A DNA stretch of 25,099 nt from UBA1151 sp963579925 (GCA_963579925.1 CAUZJA010000017.1:1-25099), one strand, 5' to 3'; shown: positions 7,855 to 16,519, numbered from the stretch's first letter. Made by a program: numbers and translations. The notes: generated by a model from the letters alone, not told the origin.

Positions 7855-8577
7855 CTAAAATCCGTGCATTGCGGAGTTATCCTGCGGCTCGTAGCCCACA
7901 AGTTCTTTCGCGCTCTGCCACTCCCGATAGCCGGTTGCGTTATCCGAAACTGCGAACAGAATCTCAAATCCAATTTCGTCGGGCGCATCCACGCACTTCT
8001 CAAGGAACTGCACGATGTCCCGATGACTGCACCACACCGCCTCAGCGCGAACGCTGGCTGGCACGTCTGCAACTTCCACTTTGCCTACCCGAACGGAGAT
8101 GATCGACATCCCATGTGCTTCCACGAAGTATGCTGCCAGGGCTTCGCCGCCCAGTTTTGTGGCCGTATAGATGCTGGTAGGGCGAATCTTCGACGTCGGA
8201 GAGATCATTTCCACCGAGCCATCGGGCCTCACACCCTTGGAGAGAGACGCGTACGGCTCATCCTTCTCATATCCGGCAACTACCGCACCGCTGCTGGCTG
8301 CGACCACGCGGCGCACGCCAGCTTGTCGGGCCGCCTCAAGCACGTTGTACACGCCCACGATGTTCGCCTGGAGGTGCGTCTCAAACGGCTAGTTGCCACG
8401 TGACTTCGACATATGAATCACGGTGTCGATACCATCAAACGCCGGGCGAATGGCGTCGAAATCCGAGATATCCGCCACGGTCGTGGAAACGCCGTCCACC
8501 GACTGACGCCCAAGCGCCGTTACGTTGTTTGACTCCGCCAGATGTCGTCCGGCAAGGCCGCCGGTCATGCCGGTCAC
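7855..8577 (-). pseudogene. NAD-dependent epimerase/dehydratase-like gene broken by one in-frame TAG
   Basis: An extended short-chain dehydrogenase (nucleotide-sugar epimerase type). The frame is open from 8577 to 7855 except for a TAG at 8389-8391 (codon 63). Before it lie the Rossmann loop VTGMTGGLAGRHL, an acidic VADISDFDAIRPAFDGIDTVIHM, and after it PFETHLQANIVGVYNVLEAARQAGVRRVVAASSGAV, then the catalytic YTATK. The family pattern continues without a gap across the stop, so one base change (CAG or TGG to TAG) is the simplest cause. The nucleotide-binding loop has one residue more than the usual GxxGxxG. The start is unclear: a TAA stands three codons before the GTG at 8577, and only ATT and GTG are available. 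At about 240 codons the protein is short for the family. Confidence 0.72.
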
Positions 8578-8627
8578 GAGAATGTTTTACCTGCGGTCAA
8601 ATCAGCGTCTCCGTTTATTCTTGATCA

Positions 8628-9128
8628 TTACTTACGAACGAATTCCGTCACCCTGAACGCCTGCTTCTCATCGATGGTGTTGGCCTTGTAATCGATATCC
8701 GCTGTAAGTAGAAAGCCGAACTCAGGATCGAACGCAAACGTCATCTTGTGCGCCCCGACCTCGTCCGCGTTGAGCAATGTGACGAACAGATTGGGAATCG
8801 TCGGGAACGCTGTTGTATCGGGAGGGTCCAGGTGAACCTCTGAGTCTCTGTACGCGACACTCCATACCTCACCGTCTCGGACTTCAATTGACACAGGTGT
8901 AGATATCTCGGGGGGACAGAAGCAGATCCGTCGATACACAAACTCATAGTTCTCAATACCGGCCGACTCCCAGAGAGTTTGATTTTTGAGAATGCTCTTT
9001 CGCTCGGCCGAGTCAGCGAAGAAGCAGGCCGTCGCGAGAATGCCAACGATGATTGTCATAGTCAGGACAGACGTTACTCGTGCGCGCCTCATCGGTGGAA
9101 GGATATCGAATCCCGTCTTCGGCAACAT
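8628..9128 (-). CDS. DUF6174-like lipoprotein
   Basis: A 166-residue exported protein. A hydrophobic segment (VTSVLTMTIIVGILATAC) ends in a lipobox with Cys35. The mature part has the pattern WESAGIENYEFVYRRICFCPPE followed by PVSIEVRDGEVWSV, which matches my memory of the DUF6174 family (Trp, a Tyr-rich strand, a Cys-x-Cys-Pro motif, then a VRDG turn). A later block is PNLFVTLLNADEVGAHKMTFAFDPEFGFLLTADIDY. The function of the family is unknown. The ATG at 9128 lies two bases after the stop of the upstream gene, with GGGG about five bases before it, so translation is probably coupled. An internal ATG at 9092 would give a shorter signal peptide but has no visible ribosome site. Confidence 0.78.
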   Translation of the reverse strand: MLPKTGFDILPPMRRARVTSVLTMTIIVGILATACFFADSAERKSILKNQTLWESAGIENYEFVYRRICFCPPEISTPVSIEVRDGEVWSVAYRDSEVHLDPPDTTAFPTIPNLFVTLLNADEVGAHKMTFAFDPEFGFLLTADIDYKANTIDEKQAFRVTEFVRK

Positions 9129-9130
9129 CG

Positions 9131-10078
9131 CTACCCCGAAAACACCAGCAGTCGCACTTCGTCAAACTCACACCTCCCGTTGAGTTGCGATAGTCCGAGT
9201 GTGAGCAGCAAGGGATGCTCTACGTTGGCATCGAGAAGAGCTTGCACACCAAGAAACGCGTTCTGGCAGGCGGTGACATCCGGCACGCGCGTTGGATCAA
9301 CATAGTTCGTGATTGATTTTGAGTTGCTCTCCAGACAGAACGTGGCGATACCGACCTGGTATTCAAGCGAGGCGATATCGGTTGCCTTCCTGATCAGACG
9401 ACTGGTGGACTGTCCGGCCCGCTCAGCGACGCAATCCAGGTCACTGTGCGCAAAGAACTTAGGCAGGTCTACAAGTGGATCGGATGTTTCAGGAATAGTG
9501 GTTGCGCCTGATTCCACAATTACCGGGTCGGGTTCTGAATCTAGGGCCACGGCCAGTGGGTCAAACTCAATGATTCCGCATTCAACAAATGCTCGACTGA
9601 GTGATTGGGTCTCTTCCGGGGAGAGATTCTGGAGTATCTCAACGTCGCCTCGAGCTATGAGGCAATCGAGCTGCTCTGCGCTGAACTCCGGCACCTCACC
9701 GGGCACAATGCTCGTACTACCGGTGCAGGCTTGCAGCGACCGCAACGCCTGAAGGCTCAGCACCATCGTGCCTTCCAGCGCGTTCGAGATGGCGTCGACG
9801 TTGCCGCCAAGCTCAGTTTGCAAGCAAACGAGTTCCCCGATGCTGAAGAGATCAGCAACCGGGTCGATGGTGGTAATCGGTGCGATAGGCGTTTGGGTAG
9901 CCACCGGTTCAGGATCAGTGTCCACCATCAGCGGCACTGACAGGCCCTGCAGCTCAGGCGTCGGTGTGATGCCAGGGACTTCGTTTGAGTCACCACCCCC
10001 ACAGGCAACGACGAGAATCATCAGCAACATGATCGACACGATGCCGAACCATCGATAGACCATCACGATAGGGTTCAA
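9131..10078 (-). CDS. Lipoprotein with four Cys-paired helical repeats
   Basis: I do not recognise this 315-residue protein. It has a signal peptide ending in the lipobox LVVAC (Cys26), then a Pro/Thr-rich linker to about residue 75. The mature part is rich in predicted helix and contains four cysteine pairs at regular spacing: 85/118, 139/167, 216/248 and 271/303 (28-33 residues apart). The first three begin with similar text (SIGELVCLQTELG, SAEQLDCLIARGD, HSDLDCVAERAG). This suggests four degenerate helical repeats, each perhaps closed by a disulfide outside the membrane. The start is TTG 10078; ATG 10063 is equally possible as neither has a strong ribosome site. It is the first gene of an operon with the DUF6174-like gene. 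Function unknown. Confidence 0.75.
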   Translation of the reverse strand: MNPIVMVYRWFGIVSIMLLMILVVACGGGDSNEVPGITPTPELQGLSVPLMVDTDPEPVATQTPIAPITTIDPVADLFSIGELVCLQTELGGNVDAISNALEGTMVLSLQALRSLQACTGSTSIVPGEVPEFSAEQLDCLIARGDVEILQNLSPEETQSLSRAFVECGIIEFDPLAVALDSEPDPVIVESGATTIPETSDPLVDLPKFFAHSDLDCVAERAGQSTSRLIRKATDIASLEYQVGIATFCLESNSKSITNYVDPTRVPDVTACQNAFLGVQALLDANVEHPLLLTLGLSQLNGRCEFDEVRLLVFSG

Positions 10079-10370
10079 CTAACTTGGTCCAGCCGTTCGG
10101 TCACACCGCTCTCCTCAACACTCATCAGAATCACGACATCAGGTTAGCGACCTAACGGGAGACATGCCAGAAGCAGATCGTGTCGAATGCCGACGGGACA
10201 GACCCGGCACGAATGACCCTTTCGCGTAATCAATGCCACACACACGCAGCGTAACCAATTCGCTGTCGCCAACCGCGTCACCCTGAGGTCCACCGAAGGA
10301 CCTCAGTTTGATGCGCGGGCCAGCCTCGTTGACGTGCCTACATACATCCAATGGGGAGATTCTTCGAATC
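10079..10370. other. Intergenic stretch between two minus-strand lipoprotein genes
   Basis: About 290 bases without a supported gene. Short frames in it have no family features. The only structure seen is the solo repeat arm at 10277-10306, listed separately. Confidence 0.5.
10277..10306. repeat. Solo arm of the GTCAYCCTGA repeat family, itself a hairpin
   Basis: The 30 bases begin GTCACCCTGAGGTCC and end GGACCTCAG, resembling the left arm at 981-1010. Within it CTGAGGTCC (10283-10291) and GGACCTCAG (10298-10306) pair perfectly around ACCGAA. No second arm is seen nearby. Confidence 0.5.
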
Positions 10371-11804
10371 CTATATCGCTCCACTCATGATGACGCGGCC
10401 AGCGGCAGATTGCATATGGTGCCCCAGCATCAAACCATTGCCGCTGGGAATCCTACGCAGGGGGTCAGGTCCGAGACAGCGAATCACCGTCTCCGGTTTG
10501 AAGACGGCCCAGGCGAACCAGAAGTGATTGGCGTGGAGGACGGGCGTGAGGCGCTGGCCTACGAGGGGGCCAGCAATGGCTTCGCCGCTGGTCTTCCACG
10601 TAGAACTGGTCTGTTGGTCTATGAGCGGGCCATCCGATGACTCGAATATGAGTGTTTGATCGCCGATATTCCGGTTAAATACCGTCGTAGCACCGGCTAC
10701 TCGCTCGGATGACCCGGCCTGGAATCCGCTGAAGACGTCTGGATCAAACATTGCCACGATATCGAGCGTCCCTACTGTGTCGTTTAGCACCAAGTCGTCC
10801 TGCAGTAACTCGAACGGGTATGCGACGGACTCGCCGTCTGATTCGATTGTCAGGACTCGCGCCGTGGCAGGTAACCGGCCGTCAGTCTCGCCCTGAAAAA
10901 GCAGCGGAGGGGTGTCGACATCATCGTAGCCATCGTACGGGGTGATGTCATAAGTGCTGGCGCTGCCGGGCCGCTCCAGCACCAGGCCATCGGGATGCTG
11001 AGCGGCGAACGATTCCCACGCGATTATGGCTGCGGGGATGAAGTGCAGTCGGTATCCCGTGAGTTCCCCGACTATCGCTTCGCCGGTTATCTGCTGCCAC
11101 CAGGTTTCTGTTTGGCGGTCCCACATGACGAGGTCTGAGTTGCGCACCGTGCCGCTGGTGCCAAAGGTGAGCTCTTGATCAGCGATTCGGCGGTCAAATG
11201 CAATTGCGGTATTGCAGAGTGGACAGAACGTAACCGTGATGGGTGCGCCGCCGACCACATCGTTTACGATCTCATGTTGCATCATGATCGCCAGCGGATA
11301 CGCGCGGGCCTCGCCGTTGATCTCAAGCGATATGACGGGCTCTCGCGGACGCATGTACTCAGGTGGTTCGCTGGCAACGAAGAACACCGGCTCATCGAGC
11401 GGGGCTATTCCATCACGCGGCAGGATGCTGACGAACTCCGTCAGGCTATTTGTGCGTCTGGTGAAATCCGTGCGCCACGATGATCCGAGGTTGGGGTCAC
11501 GGAACGCTTTGAGCGCTTCTCGCTCTTCGATGGAAAGTGCGGCATCGAGTAACTCTGGCTCTGGTGCCGCTTGTTCCGGTGGGGCTATGTATGGCTCCGC
11601 AGTTGCAATGATCAGCAGGACGGGCGTCGCGGTTGGAGCGACCGTGGGTTCCGGCGTGGCCGTCGGCGTAGGTGCCGGCGTCGATGTGGCGACCGGTGTT
11701 GCGCTGGCGAGGGGCGCTGCCACGCTGGAACTACAAGCGATTGCCGCCACGAGTGTGAGTGCAAGAAGTGCATGAACGCGTCGTGCGCGGAGTGCGATGT
11801 TCAT
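10371..11804 (-). CDS. DUF3179 lipoprotein with an unusual C-terminal tail
   Basis: A 477-residue lipoprotein of the DUF3179 family, whose function is not established. The signal peptide ends in VAAIAC (Cys24). A Thr/Pro/Ala-rich linker runs to about residue 80. The conserved domain includes GEARAYPLAIMMQHEIVNDV, the motif TFCPLCNTAIAFDR with a Cys-x-x-Cys that could bind metal or cycle redox, FGTSGTVRNSDLVMWDRQ, and WWQQITGEAIVG; a final block reads HANHFWFAWAVFKPETVI. The paralogue at 11977 ends within a few residues of that last block, but this protein continues for about 35 more residues of non-family sequence. That suggests a lost stop or frameshift near the end. It is divergent from its paralogue across 172 bases. 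Confidence 0.88.
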   Translation of the reverse strand: MNIALRARRVHALLALTLVAAIACSSSVAAPLASATPVATSTPAPTPTATPEPTVAPTATPVLLIIATAEPYIAPPEQAAPEPELLDAALSIEEREALKAFRDPNLGSSWRTDFTRRTNSLTEFVSILPRDGIAPLDEPVFFVASEPPEYMRPREPVISLEINGEARAYPLAIMMQHEIVNDVVGGAPITVTFCPLCNTAIAFDRRIADQELTFGTSGTVRNSDLVMWDRQTETWWQQITGEAIVGELTGYRLHFIPAAIIAWESFAAQHPDGLVLERPGSASTYDITPYDGYDDVDTPPLLFQGETDGRLPATARVLTIESDGESVAYPFELLQDDLVLNDTVGTLDIVAMFDPDVFSGFQAGSSERVAGATTVFNRNIGDQTLIFESSDGPLIDQQTSSTWKTSGEAIAGPLVGQRLTPVLHANHFWFAWAVFKPETVIRCLGPDPLRRIPSGNGLMLGHHMQSAAGRVIMSGAI

Positions 11805-11856
11805 CGTAAGTAGTTCGATGCACCGAATCTACCTCTGGCGCGGCCCGATGCCTGCT

Positions 11857-11868
11857 GATTTCGAAATC
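11857..11868. promoter_or_regulatory. Palindrome in the divergent DUF3179 promoter region
   Basis: GATTTCGAAATC is a perfect 12-base palindrome, and a further GAAATC half-site follows at 11873-11878 after TTAA. It lies between two divergent genes, where an operator would be expected. No regulator gene is nearby, so this is only a candidate site. Confidence 0.3.
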
Positions 11869-11976
11869 TTAAGAAATCGTGAAGATCGCGCAGGAAACTT
11901 GCTGCATCTGATTGTCAAGCCTACCGAGCATAGGTGACGCCGAAATTTCCCATCCCACGGGCAGGTTGTTCAAAAC

Positions 11977-13338
11977 ATGAGCTATTCGATACGGAAGATT
12001 CTGAACTGGAAGTCGCGAACGCATCTCATAGCAGCGATATCCGTAGTGGGATTGGTTGCTGTCGCATGCGGCAGTTCTGAATCCACGCCAGCAGTTCAGC
12101 CGACAATTCCAACGCAAGCAGCAACCGCCACCAGTGAGACCACGCAATTTGCGCCCACACCAACTCCCATTCCAGACCCAACAGCCACGCCCGTTCCTGA
12201 TGTCGAGCCGAATGTCACCGAGGCACCAAGATCCGTGTCCCCACTGGTGGCTCCACAGGTGATCAAGATCAATGAGACCGATTTCGTGAGCGATGCAGAG
12301 GCGCTGGGATGGAAGACCGACTGGTCACTCCGCACAGTATCTCTGGACGAACTCCTGATCAGCCTCCGGCGTGACAGCATTCGACCAATCGATGACCCCA
12401 CCTACCTCACTCTTGACGAGGCAATCGAGGAGTACAACCCCAAAGAGCCGTTCATCATTGTTGACCTGAATGGCGACGCGCGGGCATATCCGTTGAGCGT
12501 GTTGGTGAACCACGAGATTGTGAATGACGAAGTAGGCGGCGTACCCGTAACGGTCACCTTCTGCCCTCTCTGCAACAGCTCGATTGTTTTCGATCGACGA
12601 ATAGATGGAATCGTCCACCGATTCGGCACCTCTGGCATGCTGCACAACTCAGAGCTCGTGATGTGGGACGACACAACCGAAACACTCTGGCAGCAGTTGA
12701 CTGGCGAGGGCATCGTTGGCGAACAGGCCGGGAAGAAGCTGACGATGATAGCCGCCCAGATAGCTTCGCTTGATGCGTTTGCAGCCTCGTCACCAGATGG
12801 CCGAGTCATGGCGCCACCACCTGGTCGAGCCTACCTCCGCTCCTCTTACCAGGGATACGACGACGGGAATCGCGATCCGTTCCTTTTCTTTGGCGATATT
12901 GATGACAGGCTCAACGCCACGGACCGTATTGCGGCGCTCGACCTGGGCACTGGCCCGGTTGCTTACAGCTTTGAGTACCTGTCCAAGCACTTCGTGACCA
13001 ACGTGGAGTCCGGTGGATTGCCAGTGGTCATCTTCTTTGACGACACAACGGAGTCGGCGCTCAGGTCAGCGCAGCCCGGGGCCGCAGGAGCGCCGAACAT
13101 TTCTGGCTCCAGCACTACATACCTTCGAGAGGTCGGCGATTTGGTTCTCACGTTCATCGACAACGGTGACGGTCGATTCCGAGACGAGCAGACAGGCTCG
13201 ATATGGGATCGATTTGGTGAGGCGCTTGAAGGCGAACTTGAGGGCTCCCAGCTGGATCCCGTAATCCACGGTGATCACTTCTGGTTTGCATGGGCCACCT
13301 TCCACCCGGACACCGAACTGGTTACATATGAAGACTAA
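11977..13338 (+). CDS. DUF3179 lipoprotein
   Basis: A 453-residue paralogue of the divergent gene. The signal peptide ends in LVAVAC (Cys31), followed by a Thr/Pro-rich linker to about residue 85. The domain has GDARAYPLSVLVNHEIVND, the Cys-x-x-Cys motif TFCPLCNSSIVFDR, FGTSGMLHNSELVMWDD, LWQQLTGEGIVGE and the closing block HGDHFWFAWATFHPDTE. The family role is unknown. The linker implies a domain held away from the membrane on the outer face. The ATG at 11977 is taken because it starts a proper signal peptide, although the ribosome site is weak. A strong hairpin follows the gene. Confidence 0.9.
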   Translation: MSYSIRKILNWKSRTHLIAAISVVGLVAVACGSSESTPAVQPTIPTQAATATSETTQFAPTPTPIPDPTATPVPDVEPNVTEAPRSVSPLVAPQVIKINETDFVSDAEALGWKTDWSLRTVSLDELLISLRRDSIRPIDDPTYLTLDEAIEEYNPKEPFIIVDLNGDARAYPLSVLVNHEIVNDEVGGVPVTVTFCPLCNSSIVFDRRIDGIVHRFGTSGMLHNSELVMWDDTTETLWQQLTGEGIVGEQAGKKLTMIAAQIASLDAFAASSPDGRVMAPPPGRAYLRSSYQGYDDGNRDPFLFFGDIDDRLNATDRIAALDLGTGPVAYSFEYLSKHFVTNVESGGLPVVIFFDDTTESALRSAQPGAAGAPNISGSSTTYLREVGDLVLTFIDNGDGRFRDEQTGSIWDRFGEALEGELEGSQLDPVIHGDHFWFAWATFHPDTELVTYED

Positions 13339-13367
13339 TCACCAACGCTATTTAGCCTCCAGTAGTT

Positions 13368-13404
13368 CGAAGCACCGTCGGCTTGCCCAGCCGACGGTGC
13401 TTCG
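13368..13404 (+). terminator. Perfect 16-bp hairpin after the DUF3179 gene
   Basis: The stem is 13368-13383 with AGCCGACGGTGCTTCG at 13389-13404, all 16 pairs matching, and a five-base loop TGCCC. It starts 30 bases after the stop at 13338. A TTTTT run follows only ten bases further on (13415-13419), so it is a slightly imperfect intrinsic terminator, possibly active in both directions. Confidence 0.75.
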
Positions 13405-13498
13405 CGTATGGCATCTTTTTGCAAACTCGTCGGCTACAATCTTCCGGCGCCAGCAGACGCCTGGCTCACGCATTCGTTTACGCATCCGGAGACACTTC

Positions 13499-14923
13499 AT
13501 GACATCCCGCGAGTCCGACAAACGACCTAATTTCCTCGTCATCATGTCGGATGAACACGGCGCCAAGTTCAGCGGCACCTACGGCCATCCACTGGTCAAC
13601 ACTCCAAACATGGACCGGCTCGCGGCCATGGGCGTGACGTTTGACAACGGCTACTGCAACTCCCCGCTGTGCGTGCCGTCTCGCGCATCGTTCATGACTG
13701 GCCAGTACGTCAGCAACACCAAGACGTACGACAACTCGACGCCGATGCGCGTAGATGCCGTCACGTGGCCGTATCTGCTGCGCTCAGAGGGCTACGACGC
13801 CGTACTCGACGGCAAGATGCACCTGATTGGTCCTGACCCGCTGCATGGATTCGAGCGTCAACTGGCGCACGACCCTCACGCTGAACTGCTTACCCACGAG
13901 CATTTCCAATGGAAGGACGGCTGCCCGGTTTCGGATAAGCCATGGCCGTTGGTGTTCGAAGCCGGTCCCGGCAGTACACCGATGATTGAGGCGGACGACG
14001 AGATGGAAGCGGCGGCGCTCGACTACCTTCAGCAGCCCGCACGCCAAGATAATCCGTGGGCGATCTGCGTTGGCTTTATCGCACCACATTTCCCGTTTGT
14101 GGTCCCGGAGCCATACTTCTCGAAATACTATCCAGACAACGTTGATATGCCGGATATTCCTGGTGGTCATCTGGATGACTTACCGCCCGCCGCCCGTCGC
14201 CTGGGCGGAATGTTCGGGGTCGACTACCAGTACACAGACGACGAGGTGAAGCGTGCCCGTGCCGCCTACTACGGCCTCGTTGAGTGGATGGACGCGAAGA
14301 TTGGGCGTTTGCTCGATTCGCTGGAGGCGAATGGGCTCGCCGATAACACGGTGATCATTCACACCTCCGATCACGGCGACGCGCTTGGCGAGCACGGCCT
14401 CTGGCGCAAGATGAGCATGTATGAGGCGTCGTCGCACATTCCGATCCAGATCGCCTGGCCGGGGCACCTGCCTGCAGGCAAGCGTGTGACCCAGCCCATG
14501 TCCAACGTGGACGTCACCGCCACCATCGCAGACATCGCCGGATTCGATCCGTCTGCCTACGATATGGACGGCGATAGTCTCATGCCTCTGATGAATGGCG
14601 ATGAGGCTGGCTGGAAGAATTTCGCCCTGGTAGAGCATCTCGCACACGGGACCGACCGCGCGCTAGTGATGGTGAGACGAGGCAGTTGGAAGCTAACCTA
14701 CGGCCACGGCGACCCGCCAGAGCTAGAGCTTTACGACCTCGATACCGACCCCGGGGAGTTCAACAACCTGGCGAACAACCCCGCTCACGCCACGAAACAG
14801 CAAGAGATGTGGGACTTACTCATGCAAGAGTGGGGAGACCCGGCGGAGATCAACGCGCAGGTAGTACAGAGCCAAACAGACCGTGCGGTGATTCGCGCAG
14901 CGGACGGCGGGAAGATTTTCTAG
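13499..14923 (+). CDS. Sulfatase (arylsulfatase/choline-sulfatase type)
   Basis: A 474-residue type I sulfatase that hydrolyses organic sulfate esters. The N-terminus has RPNFLVIMSDEHGAKFSGTYG, with an acidic metal-binding patch. The signature CVPSRASFMTG carries Cys58, the residue converted to formylglycine in active enzymes; the modifying enzyme is not in this window. Later come FIAPHFPFVVPEPYF and TSDHGDALGEHGLWRK, with Asp291-His292 as likely metal ligands. The tail block ELYDLDTDPGEFNNLA is typical of the family. No signal peptide is seen, so it may be cytoplasmic. The frame is open upstream to 13271, but ATG 13499 is chosen because GGAG lies seven bases before it and the family homology starts there. 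Confidence 0.93.
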   Translation: MTSRESDKRPNFLVIMSDEHGAKFSGTYGHPLVNTPNMDRLAAMGVTFDNGYCNSPLCVPSRASFMTGQYVSNTKTYDNSTPMRVDAVTWPYLLRSEGYDAVLDGKMHLIGPDPLHGFERQLAHDPHAELLTHEHFQWKDGCPVSDKPWPLVFEAGPGSTPMIEADDEMEAAALDYLQQPARQDNPWAICVGFIAPHFPFVVPEPYFSKYYPDNVDMPDIPGGHLDDLPPAARRLGGMFGVDYQYTDDEVKRARAAYYGLVEWMDAKIGRLLDSLEANGLADNTVIIHTSDHGDALGEHGLWRKMSMYEASSHIPIQIAWPGHLPAGKRVTQPMSNVDVTATIADIAGFDPSAYDMDGDSLMPLMNGDEAGWKNFALVEHLAHGTDRALVMVRRGSWKLTYGHGDPPELELYDLDTDPGEFNNLANNPAHATKQQEMWDLLMQEWGDPAEINAQVVQSQTDRAVIRAADGGKIF

Positions 14924-14928
14924 GAGGG

Positions 14929-14948
14929 TTGGGGGCAATTGCTCCCAA
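14929..14948 (+). terminator. Hairpin directly after the sulfatase gene
   Basis: TTGGGGGC (14929-14936), loop AATT, GCTCCCAA (14941-14948): eight pairs, one of them G-U. It begins six bases after the stop at 14923. No T run follows, so strength is uncertain. Confidence 0.5.
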
Positions 14949-14984
14949 CATCACATAAATTTGCGAACGTCCCCCACACGCAAC

Positions 14985-15165
14985 GTCCCCCTGGGGTCCG
15001 GCTGCGCGGGCCGAGAGGGTCTCTGCCGGATATGCAATGGGATAGCGGTTCATTAACCCTTCGGGACATCGTGAAATGGGGCGCATTCGCCTGATCGAAC
15101 CACTCATGTTCTCCACTCCGGCAGAGACCCTCACGTCAGTCGCGGGGCCTCCCTCCTCAGGGTGA
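14985..15165. repeat. 181-bp palindromic element, copy 1
   Basis: The left arm 14985-15028 ends AGAGGGTCTCTGCCGG. The right arm 15119-15165 begins CGGCAGAGACCCTCACGTCA and ends CTCAGGGTGAC. The middle (about 90 bases) matches copy 2 at 16695 closely, with shared blocks such as GGGGCGCATTCGC and CCACTCAT. The outer part of the left arm is more degraded than in copy 2. It lies between two convergent genes. No coding capacity is seen, so it is a non-autonomous repeat, either MITE-like or an intergenic palindromic unit. Confidence 0.8.
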
Positions 15166-15204
15166 CTGTGCGTGCAGCCGCTCCGGGTTTCCTAGACGGA
15201 AGAT

Positions 15205-15246
15205 GAGATCTCACGTCGGTGGCTGAGCCTGTCTCATCAGGGTGAC
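15205..15246. repeat. Solo right arm of the palindromic element
   Basis: The segment runs GAGATCTCACGTCGG to CATCAGGGTGAC and resembles the right arms ending at 15165 and 16871. It lies 40 bases beyond copy 1, so it may be the remnant of another insertion. The rest of 15166-15286 shows no gene. Confidence 0.5.
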
Positions 15247-15286
15247 GAATGCGGCAGTTCCGGTGTTCGTTACGGTGGAAGCGATA

Positions 15287-16519
15287 CTAGTGACTAGCGA
15301 TCCGCTCAACAATGACCCCGGCGTCCTCGCCTACACCGTAGATGATTCCTGACTTACGCTTCCGCAGCCACGGGAATCCGACGAAGTAGATGCCGTCAAC
15401 GGGGGCAGCGCCTTCATCGTGGATTGGCATACCCCTATCATCCAGTACGGGCACGTTAACCCATGAGAAGTCACCGGTAAACCCGGTCGTCCAGATCACT
15501 GTGTTCACCCCGACTTCGGCCAGTTCCAAAGATGTAATCGCGCTGGCCCCGCCGAGATCGTCGATTGGTGCTTCCACGGGATCTAATTCGACCACAGGAG
15601 CGTCGACACCGTTTGACGCGATGTACTTGTCCACGCCTTCCTTCAATCGCGCGGCGAGGGAGTCGCCGAAAGCGATGTTCTCTGTGAGATTCGCGGTCAG
15701 CTCCAGCCGCGTTCCCTGGATGTCTGAAATACGCCCGAGGAGTTTGCACCCGTCGCGATGCAGTTGCTGGAGGCTGACGGTGTGCCCGCCCCGAGTGCCT
15801 GACACCTGCGGCTGGGTGACGTTCACCGCTGCGGGATCTTCCAACTGCGCTGGAGTCAGGTCGAGGAATTTCATATCGCGCCACCACTCAATAATGTCGC
15901 GACCGCGATAGTTACGCGGCGCTCGACCAACCTTTGATGTGGAGAGGTAGACCTCGCGTCCGGCTGCCAACAGGTCTTCAACTATCTGAACACCTGACTG
16001 GGCTGATCCAACTACCAGCGCGGCCCCGTCGGGCACATCGGAGGGACTGCGATACGTGGCGGCGTTGAGTTGTGTAACCGATTCAGACAGTGCCGAAGCC
16101 ATGGCGGAAGATCGCGGCTCGGACATGATGCCTGACGCAATGACGACGGCTCCAGATGAGTAGTCCCCTCCCCCACTGCTCACAAGAAATCTGCCGTCGG
16201 AGCCGCGGTCGAGGCTGGTTGTGACGGCGTTTTCTACGACTGGAAGCGCATGGCGATCAACATATGATCGAAGGTAATCGACAAATTCATCACGGTGCCA
16301 GAAGCCATCGGGCTCATCACCTTCGTACCGGTCCCCGGGGAGGACGTTCGACCAGTTGGGAGTGTTGAGCGCGAATGAGTCCCAACGCTGGCTCGCCCAG
16401 CTTTCGCCAATCCGGCCACGCTCCAGAACAACGTGCTCAATGCCGCGTTGTTTCAGGTGATAGCTGGCAGCAAGCCCACCTGAGCCAGCGCCAACGACAA
16501 ACACTTCAACTTCTTTCAC
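15287..16519 (-). CDS. FAD-dependent flavin monooxygenase (FMO/BVMO-like)
   Basis: A 410-residue flavoprotein oxidoreductase. The FAD-binding motif is VVGAGSGGLAAS (Gly10, Gly12, Gly15), followed by the acidic end VVLERGRIGESW. The block WDSFALNTPNWSNVLPG is typical of the class B monooxygenase-like group often annotated as putative flavoprotein involved in potassium transport. A second nucleotide loop, VVGSAQSG (about 169-176), should bind NADPH. TTGFTGDFSWV and the closing GIYFVGFPWLRKRKSGIIYGVGEDA complete the fold. The likely reaction is NADPH- and O2-dependent oxygenation of an unknown substrate. The start is GTG 16519 with GAGG a few bases upstream. The gene stands alone between two copies of the palindromic element. 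Confidence 0.88.
   Translation of the reverse strand: MKEVEVFVVGAGSGGLAASYHLKQRGIEHVVLERGRIGESWASQRWDSFALNTPNWSNVLPGDRYEGDEPDGFWHRDEFVDYLRSYVDRHALPVVENAVTTSLDRGSDGRFLVSSGGGDYSSGAVVIASGIMSEPRSSAMASALSESVTQLNAATYRSPSDVPDGAALVVGSAQSGVQIVEDLLAAGREVYLSTSKVGRAPRNYRGRDIIEWWRDMKFLDLTPAQLEDPAAVNVTQPQVSGTRGGHTVSLQQLHRDGCKLLGRISDIQGTRLELTANLTENIAFGDSLAARLKEGVDKYIASNGVDAPVVELDPVEAPIDDLGGASAITSLELAEVGVNTVIWTTGFTGDFSWVNVPVLDDRGMPIHDEGAAPVDGIYFVGFPWLRKRKSGIIYGVGEDAGVIVERIASH

Noticed and set aside
8389..8391. TAG in the epimerase-like gene as a pyrrolysine codon.
   Set aside because: Pyrrolysine is rare and tied to methylamine methyltransferases. The surrounding family pattern and a degraded start fit simple nonsense mutation better.
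7864..8403. A 179-residue plus-strand frame opposite the epimerase-like gene.
   Set aside because: The minus strand carries clear dehydrogenase motifs. The plus-strand product has no recognisable features and is a shadow of that gene.
13271..13498. N-terminal extension of the sulfatase by 76 residues.
   Set aside because: It overlaps the end of the DUF3179 gene and the perfect terminator hairpin, has no family resemblance, and a good ribosome site precedes the ATG at 13499.
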